Assembly: GCF_024171695.1 (NCBI RefSeq)
Contig: NZ_JAMTCF010000006.1
Coordinates: forward strand, 1 to 64,000
Origin: Actinosynnema pretiosum
GTDB taxonomy: Bacteria; Actinomycetota; Actinomycetes; Mycobacteriales; Pseudonocardiaceae
Length of the DNA: 64,000 nucleotides
Direction of reading: 5' to 3'
Shown here: piece after piece, positions 40,573 through 49,400 of the stretch
Position numbering within the stretch: position 1 is the stretch's first letter
Layout: each line of letters starts with the position of its first letter
The notes under the pieces: generated by a model
Told to the model about the DNA's origin: nothing
The model's database searches: none
What the model saw: only the letters and a program-made list of their open reading frames with translations
Made by a program: the position numbers and the translations under genes

Positions 40573-43500
40573 CTTCGGCAGGGTGTCCGAACATCTGCCG
40601 CTCGACCCGAACCTGTTGGTATCGATCCCTAATGCCCGTGATGAGCTCGTCGGGAACTCGAAGTCGTCCGGCGTCATCGTGGTTCGAGGGGTGCCCGGAG
40701 CAGGCAAGTCGTGGCTGCTGGAAACGACACGACGCCAACTGCTGGAACAGGGGCAGTTGGCCGTGGCGCACTACTGCTTCGTCGAGTTGCAGGACCCCCA
40801 CCGGGACCGCCGGTCCACGATCGAGGTGATCTTCGGAAGCCTCATCGCCGAACTGTATGACCTCGATCCTGCTCTGGTTGCCGACGGCGTACCCCGGTAC
40901 GCGGCCGGACCGCGGGAACTGAAAGCCGTCCTCACCACGGCGGTACGTAAGGATCCCGACCTGCGCATCACGCTGATCGTCGACGGCCTCGACCACGCCG
41001 ACCGGCTCAACCAGCCGGGACCGGGTATGGCCGGCGACATCGCTCAGGAGTTGGCCGCGCTCGACCTTCCCGACAGTGTCCGTCTGATCGTGGGTTCTCA
41101 GCCGGGCGCACACCTGGCACCGCTGTTGCGGTCCGCACGGGTAATCGACGTACGTCCGTGGTCCGATGCCCACATCCGCAGCCTGGGCATTCAGGCCGGT
41201 CTCACTGGGCCCGCCGTTAACTCCGTCTTCGTCGAGGATATCGGTACCGTACTGGACACCATTGTGGACAAGGCACGAGGCAACCCGCTGTACGCGACCT
41301 ATCTGGCCCGCACTGCCCTCGGCATGATGCGCGGCGACATCGCTCCCGGCACGGATCTCGATGTGGTGGGCTACCTGTCGCACGCTCCGGTGTTCGACGA
41401 CGACCTGGCCTCCTACTACGACTGGCTGTTCCGGCACGCCACCGCCGACAGCGGAGCGGCGGTGATGATCAGAGCCCTTGCGCTGGTCGGAGTCCCGCTG
41501 ACCGTGGAGGAGTTGTGCGAGGTCTTTCCCTTGCTCGGTACGGTCATTCCCAACGTCGTCTTACTGCTGGCCCCGGTGCTCATGGACGGCCCAGACACCG
41601 ACGGAGTCAGGATCTACCACGAAAGCTTCCAGCGCTTCATCCGCAACTGCGACACCGGCGTTGGCAACGACAGCCACCAGGCGATGCTCAGCCCTATCCG
41701 GGACTGGCTGGACAAGCGTGGCTTCTTCCAGGATCTGCGCGCCTTCCGCTGGCTGTTCCCGGTCCTGCATGCCGCCGATCAGGACGCCGACATCGTCCAG
41801 CGCTGCACTCACGACTTCGTCGTCAACGCCACCGCCCACGGCCAGCCGGGCGATGCGGTACTGGCCAACCTCGCCATCGCGGCCCAAGCCGCGATGGACC
41901 TGAACGCGCTACCGGATCTGACCCGGATCGTCGAGCTGAACAGGGCGGCGGACTACCAGCACCACTGGCGGCTCGACAACGACGAGTTGGCGCACGTCTA
42001 CGGACGCGCCTTCGCCGCGATCCACGGCGTTCATGCGCTGGCCGACCGGCTGCTGCACGACGGCCGTCCCGCCTTCCAACCACGGGTCGGTGTCGTGCTG
42101 TGCCGTCTGTGCGACGACCAGGGTGTCACGCCACCGTGGTCGGCCTACCTGACCACGTTGGGGCGATGGCGCGCAGCTAACAAGGTCTCCTACCTCGATG
42201 GTGAAGCCGGAGTCGACGAGGCGGTCGTGGTCGGCGAGCTTCGGCTGGCAGGTCCTGCGCAGGCGCCCGAACTGCTGCTGTCCTGGCTGTCAGGCTACAC
42301 AGAAAACCCTGTCCACTCCTTCACCAGCGCACAGCTCTACGCGCTCATGTACGGCGAAGCATCTCTCCGCGAAGTCATCGACCGGCTCGACCACGGCCCT
42401 GACCGAGGATGGGCATGCCTCGCGGCCGCTTTCGCCACCGATGAGGCTGAGGCGGCGAAGGAACTGGCCACCGAAGCGCTGGCGCATGATCTCGATGACG
42501 CGCGTGTCATTCGCTGGGCGATCAAGGCAGGAGTCGACCCCACGACATTGTCGACGGGGCAACTCTTGGATGAACTCACCACTGCTGTGAACGGCGAGTT
42601 CGGCGCCGCTTACCTCGAACCTCTGGCTGCCTGGCTCAGCGAACTCGACATCGCCGCCACCACCGGTGATGAGAAGGCGCTGCGCCGCAACGAGAAAGGC
42701 ATCACCGGCCACAGCTGGTACCGACAGTGGCTGAAGTTCTGCGTGCGCACACGCCTGCGCCCCGCTGCACCCGACGTCCTCGAAGAGCTCCAGGTACTGG
42801 TCGACGTTGAGCGCTTTGGCGGGCGTCCCCAGCCTGCTGAGCTCTACGCCGTCGAGTCCGAGATCAGGCAATCCCTACACGATGCCCTGTCAATCATGGA
42901 CGATGCCCGGTACGAACCAGCGGCCTCAGCACTGTTCGCCTTGGCTAACAAGGTCAATCCCTGGCCGACACTCCGTTCCGGTGCCCTGCCTGTGGACGAG
43001 GTCCTACGCATTCTCCTGTCCACTGCAGACTCGCGCTCCAAACGTGACACGGCCAGCAGACTCGGCGCAGAGCGACTTGAATCTGTCAACCGGATCATCG
43101 GCATCTATGACATCCCCGCCGAGGACCAATTCATGCTCGCCATCCTGCACAAACGTGCAGAACGGATGGAGGCGGCGCAGGAGGCATGGACCGAGGGCTG
43201 CCTGTACCTGGCGGCGTACGGAGATCGCAAGGACATCACCATCAGCGAACTCGTCGATCCGTTGCCTGCCCTGCACGAGGGCGACCCCATCCGCATCCCC
43301 GCATCCCTGGCCGCAGCGCAACCCCTGGTCGAAGCCGTGGTGACCCACACAGACAAGCGAGGCACCGTCCCCCCGCTGCGGGAGTGGGCCGATCACGCAG
43401 CCACCCTCCACCCCGCCGGCGGACTCCTCTACACCGCTCTACGCGCCCTTGCCACTCCTCTCAACGGCATCGACCTCTCGCACGCGATGGCCGCCGGAGC

Positions 43501-44722
43501 GGCGGCGTTGCAGGATGTGGTCTGCGATGAGGTTCTTCAAGGCTTCTGGGTCGCCCTCGGCACGGTCGCCGCGGAAGAACCCGAAGCAGCGCTGAGCGCC
43601 TGCGAACGCCCGACCGAGCACTCGGTGGAAGCATGGCAGATGGTCAGCGCCAGCCTGGTCGACCACATCTGGGAGGACAGATCCCGGATCGCCGCGCTGG
43701 TCGCAGCGTCCGCAACCAGGATCGGGCAGCCATCACCAACCGATGCTGCCGACGAGCCGGAAGACCACTATGCCTCTCCAGCATCCGTGGCACCCGCGCG
43801 CCACTCCGACTTTGTGCTCCCCGAACATGCATCCGCAGTCCAGGTAGCCCACGAGATACGGCGGTGGCGTGCCGAGAGCAGACCGGCAGACGTCGATACG
43901 GTAGCCGCCACCATCCTGTCCCGGCTCCTCACCCTTGACACCGAGAATGCCGACGAAGCCGAGTCGCTGCTCCACCGCCTCGGCAGGGACGTCCCGCTCT
44001 TCTACCCCGATCCGCTTCTCCGTCACCTCGCCGAAAGTCTGGAACACCACAGGCCAGCACTCGCGGCGACCGCTTACACCCTGACCTACACCCGCGCCAC
44101 CGAGGGCCTGCGTCAATTCGCCGGCCGCGAGTGGCAGCACCTGTTCCTCCGCGCCTTGGAACTCGACCACGACCGGGCATGGCGAACCCTGCTTCGGGAG
44201 GTAGTCGAGAGCATCGGCCCCAATACCCGCTTTGGGGTCACCGTCCACTTCATCGAACTCCTCGCCGCCGCTGGCCGTGTGGACGACGCTTATGCCTGCT
44301 GGGAACAGGTACGCGCGGTCATCGCACAGCGACTTCCGCCTCTCACCCCCACAGACGCACCGATCCTCACCTATGACCCAACGGCCGACGACCCGTGGCG
44401 CGGCATCGCGGCATGCCTGGTAGCACGGTTGGCCGATCACGCAGGTCGAGAAGTGGCGACCGAAGGCGTAATGCTGCTGCTCCATTCGACCCACACAGAA
44501 TCGGCGCAGGTCCTCGCTCACGCGATCGACATCGCCGCCCGGCACGAACATCGACATGTGTTCAACGACCTGCTCGGCATCGTCGAACAGTTCGAAGTCG
44601 CCCCGTTCCCAGTGACACGACTGGCAGCCTCTGCACTGAAAACCGCCTCCGACTTTCAGTGGAGGTCGATCAGTGACTCGGCGCGAACATTGCTCCGCCG
44701 TGCCAATAAACACGAGAAATAA
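40220..44722 (+). CDS. STAND (NACHT-like) NTPase with a long helical-repeat sensor, Avs/NLR-like
   Basis: A frame of 1500 codons beginning at TTG 40220, which lacks a ribosome site and is really the continuation of the nuclease domain. Walker A GVPGAGKS is encoded near 40688-40712 and Walker B LIVDGLDHAD near 40975-41003; the hhhhDGLDxA form is typical of NACHT/STAND ATPases. About 1000 residues of helical repeats follow. The order nuclease, STAND, repeats is that of Avs/NLR-like antiphage proteins, where the repeats recognise a phage protein, the ATPase oligomerises and the nuclease cuts DNA. The sensor's ligand is unknown. Placement in a cluster of other conflict genes supports a defence role. 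Confidence 0.78.
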   Translation: MPTRRFRLSAAALWPEELPPLWNELGALDRSDFVKFCSRFVIETGCPRSSQNLRAPGDLEQHLLTLLGSRLGIGHYPNSSRDLGDAAAQLIQLATAARGDKQSRGPEHVTSALALITDFGRVSEHLPLDPNLLVSIPNARDELVGNSKSSGVIVVRGVPGAGKSWLLETTRRQLLEQGQLAVAHYCFVELQDPHRDRRSTIEVIFGSLIAELYDLDPALVADGVPRYAAGPRELKAVLTTAVRKDPDLRITLIVDGLDHADRLNQPGPGMAGDIAQELAALDLPDSVRLIVGSQPGAHLAPLLRSARVIDVRPWSDAHIRSLGIQAGLTGPAVNSVFVEDIGTVLDTIVDKARGNPLYATYLARTALGMMRGDIAPGTDLDVVGYLSHAPVFDDDLASYYDWLFRHATADSGAAVMIRALALVGVPLTVEELCEVFPLLGTVIPNVVLLLAPVLMDGPDTDGVRIYHESFQRFIRNCDTGVGNDSHQAMLSPIRDWLDKRGFFQDLRAFRWLFPVLHAADQDADIVQRCTHDFVVNATAHGQPGDAVLANLAIAAQAAMDLNALPDLTRIVELNRAADYQHHWRLDNDELAHVYGRAFAAIHGVHALADRLLHDGRPAFQPRVGVVLCRLCDDQGVTPPWSAYLTTLGRWRAANKVSYLDGEAGVDEAVVVGELRLAGPAQAPELLLSWLSGYTENPVHSFTSAQLYALMYGEASLREVIDRLDHGPDRGWACLAAAFATDEAEAAKELATEALAHDLDDARVIRWAIKAGVDPTTLSTGQLLDELTTAVNGEFGAAYLEPLAAWLSELDIAATTGDEKALRRNEKGITGHSWYRQWLKFCVRTRLRPAAPDVLEELQVLVDVERFGGRPQPAELYAVESEIRQSLHDALSIMDDARYEPAASALFALANKVNPWPTLRSGALPVDEVLRILLSTADSRSKRDTASRLGAERLESVNRIIGIYDIPAEDQFMLAILHKRAERMEAAQEAWTEGCLYLAAYGDRKDITISELVDPLPALHEGDPIRIPASLAAAQPLVEAVVTHTDKRGTVPPLREWADHAATLHPAGGLLYTALRALATPLNGIDLSHAMAAGAAALQDVVCDEVLQGFWVALGTVAAEEPEAALSACERPTEHSVEAWQMVSASLVDHIWEDRSRIAALVAASATRIGQPSPTDAADEPEDHYASPASVAPARHSDFVLPEHASAVQVAHEIRRWRAESRPADVDTVAATILSRLLTLDTENADEAESLLHRLGRDVPLFYPDPLLRHLAESLEHHRPALAATAYTLTYTRATEGLRQFAGREWQHLFLRALELDHDRAWRTLLREVVESIGPNTRFGVTVHFIELLAAAGRVDDAYACWEQVRAVIAQRLPPLTPTDAPILTYDPTADDPWRGIAACLVARLADHAGREVATEGVMLLLHSTHTESAQVLAHAIDIAARHEHRHVFNDLLGIVEQFEVAPFPVTRLAASALKTASDFQWRSISDSARTLLRRANKHEK

Positions 44723-44962
44723 TACGCTCAACAGAATTTGACACTCGAACTGAACCGCGCCACCCACAGATTCCGCAGCAGAGTCCTGCGTCTACTGCAA
44801 GGACAACTTCCATGACGTCACCTATGGATAGAATCGGCTGGCCGAGCGATCCGACCGCCGCCTGTCAGCTTCACTGCGGTGGAGCCACATCGCCCGTAAC
44901 GCTGCACAGTTCGACGTATCCACACAACGAAATCGTAGAATTCAGGCCAATCGCGCCCAAGC
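44723..44962. other. Gap between the STAND gene and the IS element
   Basis: About 240 bases, relatively A/T-rich just after the stop (TAATACGC near 44720). A 70-codon frame starting at ATG 44812 has no family match and runs into the insertion sequence. No clear terminator hairpin is visible. Confidence 0.4.
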
Positions 44963-45840
44963 TAAGACCTCCTTTCAGAATGAGCGGAGGCGTCGGTGGC
45001 AGATCAGTGCGCAGGCCAGGTTGAGGAAGCCTTGGTGCAGGTCGGCCCGGCGGTCCCAGCGGGTGCGCAGCCTGCGGTACTGGTGCAGCCAGGACAGGGT
45101 GCGTTCGACCACCCAGCGCAGCGTCCCCAGCCCGGAGCCGTGCGGCTGGCCGCGTCGGGCGATCAACGGGACGATTCCCCATCGGTGCAGGGTGTTCCGG
45201 TTGGCCTGGCTGTCGTAGCCGCGGTCGGCGAGCAGCACCGCAGGCCGCCACCTCGGCCTGCCGGGTTTCCCGGCGACGCGGGGCAGGGCGTCGACCATCT
45301 CGCCCAGCGTGCCGGTGTCATGGGTGTTGGCCGCGCTGACCGCCACGGTCAACGGGTGCCCGGCGCCGTCGACGACCAGGTGGTGCTTCGAACCGGTCTT
45401 GCTGCGATCGACCGGACTCGGACCCGTGAAGTGCCCCCTTTTTAGCGCCCGCACCTGGGAGGAATCGATCGCCGCGCGGGACCAGTCGATCCGGTTGGCC
45501 GCGTGCAACTCGGCCAGCAACACCTCGTGCAGGCGTTGCCATACCCCGGCCTCGGTCCACTCCACCATCCTGCGACGGCAGGTCGAACCGGCCCGAGCCC
45601 GAGCTCGGTGGGCAGGTCGGCCCACTCGATGCCGGTGTGCAGCACGAACAGGATCCCCTACAGGCACTCGCGGGCGGGCAGCCGTTTACGGCTGGGGTAT
45701 CGGAAGTTCCCGGTCGGGACCGGGATCAACGGCTCGACCAGATCCCACAGCTCGTCATCGACGATCCACGGCGCAGCCATGCCCTATTGGGTTCCCCACC
45801 AGCCGAAACACCAACCAACTTATTCTGAAAGGAGCTCTTA
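44963..45840 (-). mobile_element. IS5-type insertion sequence, 878 bp, complete ends but dead transposase
   Basis: The ends are an imperfect inverted repeat of 21 bases: TAAGACCTCCTTTCAGAATGA at 44963-44983 and its complement TTATTCTGAAAGGAGCTCTTA at 45820-45840, matching at 19 of 21 positions. Between them is one minus-strand transposase gene, broken by a nonsense codon and a frameshift. Size and transposase type match the IS5 family. A short TNA-type target duplication cannot be resolved from the ends, because the outermost TAA may belong to the repeat. Confidence 0.85.
44975..45780 (-). pseudogene. IS5-family transposase, nonsense and frameshift
   Basis: Translation from ATG 45780 gives MAAPWIVDDELWDLVEPLIP, then KRLPAREC-L and a TAG stop (45658-45660) where the family normally has Gln (CLQGILFVLHTGI). 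After the stop the frame continues GILFVLHTGIEWADLPTELG and is then lost. The rest is read one frame over as MVEWTEAGVWQRLHEVLLAE, AIDSSQVRALKRG (catalytic Asp), ADRGYDSQANR (second Asp) and VVERTLSWLHQYRRL (Glu region), to 44975. With both a stop and a frameshift, this copy cannot make transposase on its own. It may be mobilised by an active relative such as the element at the left edge of the window, if related. Confidence 0.85.
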
Positions 45841-45898
45841 CTATCGCAGGCCGGTCAACCGTGCCTCAGCTGCGGCATACCAACTTGGCTGGGTTCGG

Positions 45899-45930
45899 CT
45901 GGATGGGCGATCGCTCGACCGCCCATCCAG
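45899..45930. terminator. Hairpin of 11-bp arms, terminator-like
   Basis: A perfect inverted repeat, CTGGATGGGCG / CGCCCATCCAG, with a 10-base loop, 59 bases outside the IS right end. It could end minus-strand transcription coming from the 1430-residue gene toward the IS, or be a relic of another mobile element. Confidence 0.4.
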
Positions 45931-46077
45931 CACGACGTCTCTAGATCAGGTCAAAGTTGCCTTCGACCACCAGGGTTCCAGCCAGAAACCGCTGTTCAGC
46001 CCTGTTCCCATCCTTTGGTACTCCCGCCCGAGGTCCGGCCCTCCGCAGAACGGGTATCGCGCAGGTTGGCGCCCTCC

Positions 46078-46155
46078 CCGAGGTCCGGCCAGGGCGGCGG
46101 CACGTACCGACATCACCAACCGGCAGGAGACAATGCCGCCGCCACTGGCCTCCGA
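46078..46155 (+). repeat. 78-bp direct repeat, copy 1
   Basis: Begins CCGAGGTCCGG and ends CCACTGGCCTCCGA. It matches the copy at 51086-51163 in the same orientation at 71 of 78 positions by direct comparison, without gaps. The two copies lie either side of the minus-strand 1430-residue gene. Similarity continues upstream more weakly (CCCAT/ATCCTTTGG-type sequence before each copy). Confidence 0.8.
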
Positions 46156-46478
46156 ACAATGCCTCGACCTCCGTGGGACGGCGCGGCAGCTGCATCTCAC
46201 GAGCTGCGCTCCTCACCTGGTCGGGCCCGAAGAACCGACCGGGGTACAAGCCGAGCAGGCCACGAGGCGGCCCGCTCGTGCGCACCGACACGGTCAGCCA
46301 CTGCGGCGGGTTCCAGCCCGTTGATCTCCTACAGGGGTGAAGACCCTCCTGTCGCACACGGGCCCACTCTCATTGCACGAGCACCCGAGGGTTCGAACGC
46401 TCGCTCCGCGGCATCAGCGCGCTCGACTCGCGTGATCACCAGTATGAGTGGGAGGTGCGTTCGCCGGTGGCACGTGGG

Positions 46479-49400
46479 TCAGAAGGAGTCAGTGGTCGGG
46501 GTCCTGCGGCGGGACCAGCTGCTGGGCACGGGCAGATTACCGTTGATGACGAGGGTGACGACGACGCTGGGCGAGTGCGGGTCCGTCATCCCATGCTGCT
46601 GTGGGTCCAGGACGAACAGGTAGTTCTCGGGGGTGCCGATGGGCAGGACCTTTCGGCTCATGTCGAGGACGACGAGGATTGAGAGGCGGACGCCGTCGGC
46701 GGCGGCGTACTGGGTCGGCTGGCCGATGTACTTGGTGGCGGACTTGGGGGTGACGGGCTGGTCGCGCGCGACCTTGAGTTCGGCGGTGATGCCGTCGTGC
46801 CGGGTGTCGAGGTACCCGTGTGCGAGAGCGGTTCCGCGTTCGACTCGGCCTTCGAGGGTGGGATCGGCGAGGAGAGCGGCGTGGAGATCGTCGTGGAACT
46901 GGCGCTCGCTCACATACTGGCCGCGGCGGTATTTCTTGTTCCACGTCATGGCGAGCCCGGCGCGGGAAACGGCGTTGAGGAGTCGGGCGAACGGCTGGAG
47001 CTGGTTGTGCGGGTAGCCGGCGATGGCGAGCTTCTCGTAGATGCCGAGGAGGTGCTCGTCGAACACCTCGTATTGGGTGGTGGCGTCGCGGGTTTGGTCG
47101 TAGGGGCGGACACGGAACTCGCGGTGGCCGGCGACGTCGAGAGGCTGGCTCTTCGGGTTGCCGGTCTCGTCGGTGCCGCGCCAGGTGAGGCGCACCAAGA
47201 CCGGGGGTGCTTGTTGAGTGGTGGGGACGGCGTACCGCACGTGGAGGCTGCCAGTGCCTTCGTAGGTTTCCGGGTCATCGGCGTGCTGGCTGCGTTGCCA
47301 GGTGAGCGCGGGCCGCTGGAGTTCGGTTTCGTTCAGGGTGCTGACCAGTTCGGCGTCGAGCCGTTCGACCCACGCTGGCCACGGGTCGGTCTGTACTTGC
47401 AAGGTCAGGGTATGAGTGAGGGCCGGGTCGACGATGGCGGGACCGGTCAGGAGCGTGTCGTCGATTGACACCAAGGCAACCGCGACCGTCGGACTGTCCG
47501 GCTCAGGTTCAGCTGGCGGCCTCCATGGCCTGGAGCCGTGTTGACGTTCGGGTGAGCGGATGAACAGCAACGGGGCCGGGAGACCGGCCGCAGCGGGGAG
47601 AACCGCGCCCAGGCCGATGGGCGCAGTCTGATCTGGATCTGCTGCGAGGGTGGCCCGGAGGGCTCGGGCGCGCGAGAGGAGCGGGTCGTCGTCCCGGTAT
47701 GCGTTTAGGTCGATGGCGGCGGCGCGGCGTGCTGTCGCGGTCCGGTGAGCTCGGGCCTGAGTGAGATCGGCGTTCAGGTCGGCGCCCTCGGCGTCGAGCA
47801 GGTGCGCGACGGCGTCGAGCAGCCGCCCGGTGACGACGACACCGCCGTGGGTCGCTGTCCCGGTGGATTTCCCGCCGTGCTGAAGGGTGGTCGCCAGGTC
47901 GCGCAGTCGCTGCGCGCGTGCTTTGAACTGTTCGGCCGGGTCAGTTGTCTCGACAACATCGGCCGTCGCTTGGTCGGACGGGGTATCCGCGAGCCCGGCG
48001 GTGACCTCCGCCGAGCTCGGAAGGTCGAGCAATGCGCAGACGATCGCCGCCCGGACCGCAGCGGCCTTCACGAACGGCCGCAGCCACCGAAGGTCGTCCT
48101 CGGAGTGACCTAGGCAGATGCCGATCGCGGCCCTGACCTCGTCGACCGCCTCTCGGACGTTCGCGTTGTTTGGCAAGTCGGGCTCTAGGGTCACCTGCAG
48201 ACGTCCGACCGCGCCCGCAAGCACGACCAGAGCGCGTTGTGAGCTGCGGGCCGGCTCATCTGGGATACGACTCAGCGCACTTTCGAGCAGCGCCAACGCA
48301 TGGGACCGGCGCTCTGCTCGCGCGAGAACCTCGGCGTACTCCATCGATCCGTAGTGCGACTCCGGAGAGTGCCCCGCGCCGACCTTGATGATCTCGGCCG
48401 CTGGGAGGCCGAGGAGGCCGACGCCGCAGTCGAGAAGCCCGTTCAACGCCTCCTCGGCCTCGTCGTGCTGCCGGAGCCCGTAAGTCCTCTGCGGTGCTAG
48501 CGCCAGCCACACCACCGCGAGCTCCGGCGCAACTCGTGCATCCGGTTGCCACGGCTGCTCAGTCACCTCGGTCGCCTGATGCCACTCGAGTTCCGGAACC
48601 CGCGCCAGGGCCTTCTTCTCCAGCTCAGCGAGCGCAACTAGGTCCGGCACGTGGTGCCGCAGCACCGCGAGCGAGGCCAGGAACGTCTCCAGGTGCTTGG
48701 AGACGTTGATGCCCTCCATCACAGCCGCAGCGTGAAGCGCCAACCGAACCCGGGACTCCTTGTCGGGCCAAGGAAGTTCGCACGCGGCATCGAGGACGGC
48801 ATCAATCACCACGACGTAGGTGTCCGAGACGAGCGCCGGGAGTAGGTCGGCGACCGTCGACGGAAGGGCGTGGGTTCTGCCGATGGTCGTCCATGCCTTG
48901 AGCGCTGCGGCACGTGGTCCGGGGTCGGCATCGACCAGGTAGGTGTGGAGGGTCGGCAGGATGGCCTGGAGTACTCGGGGCTGGCTCCCGTGACGGCGGC
49001 CGACCTCGCCGAGGGTGGCCAAGAGCGGGCGCACCACGTCGGAATCCAGGTCGCTGTCGCGTTCCCTCGTGATGAGCGCCGTGATGGTTTCGCACACTGA
49101 CAACGGATCCGTCGATGATGCGAACTCCACCGCCCTCAACAGGCGCAGCGCAGCCTGAAAGAGGCTGTTCTTGCGCGCATACGCTTCCATCCCCGCGAGC
49201 GGGTCCGGCGCAGCGGCAGAAATGAGCACGCTTGTCTGCTCGGTGAGCCGGTGCCGCGTTAGGGTCACGAACGCACCCAGCGTCGCATCCAGACGTCCGG
49301 CGAGGGTGTCACTGCGCTGGCGTCCCATCTGCTCGATCACTTCGGCTGCGGAGAAGGCCACCTGGTGCCCCCACGAATCATCGGTACGGGCGAGCAGGAA

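Larger units (their letters stand above)
45841..46478. other. Gap with one copy of the 78-bp direct repeat
   Basis: About 640 bases between the IS and the stop of the 1430-residue gene. It contains the 45899-45930 hairpin and a repeat copy at 46078-46155. A second, partial CCCGAGGTCCGGCC unit lies at about 46027-46040, so a ~50-base stretch seems duplicated or inserted relative to the other copy. Small open frames here show no domain. Confidence 0.5.
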
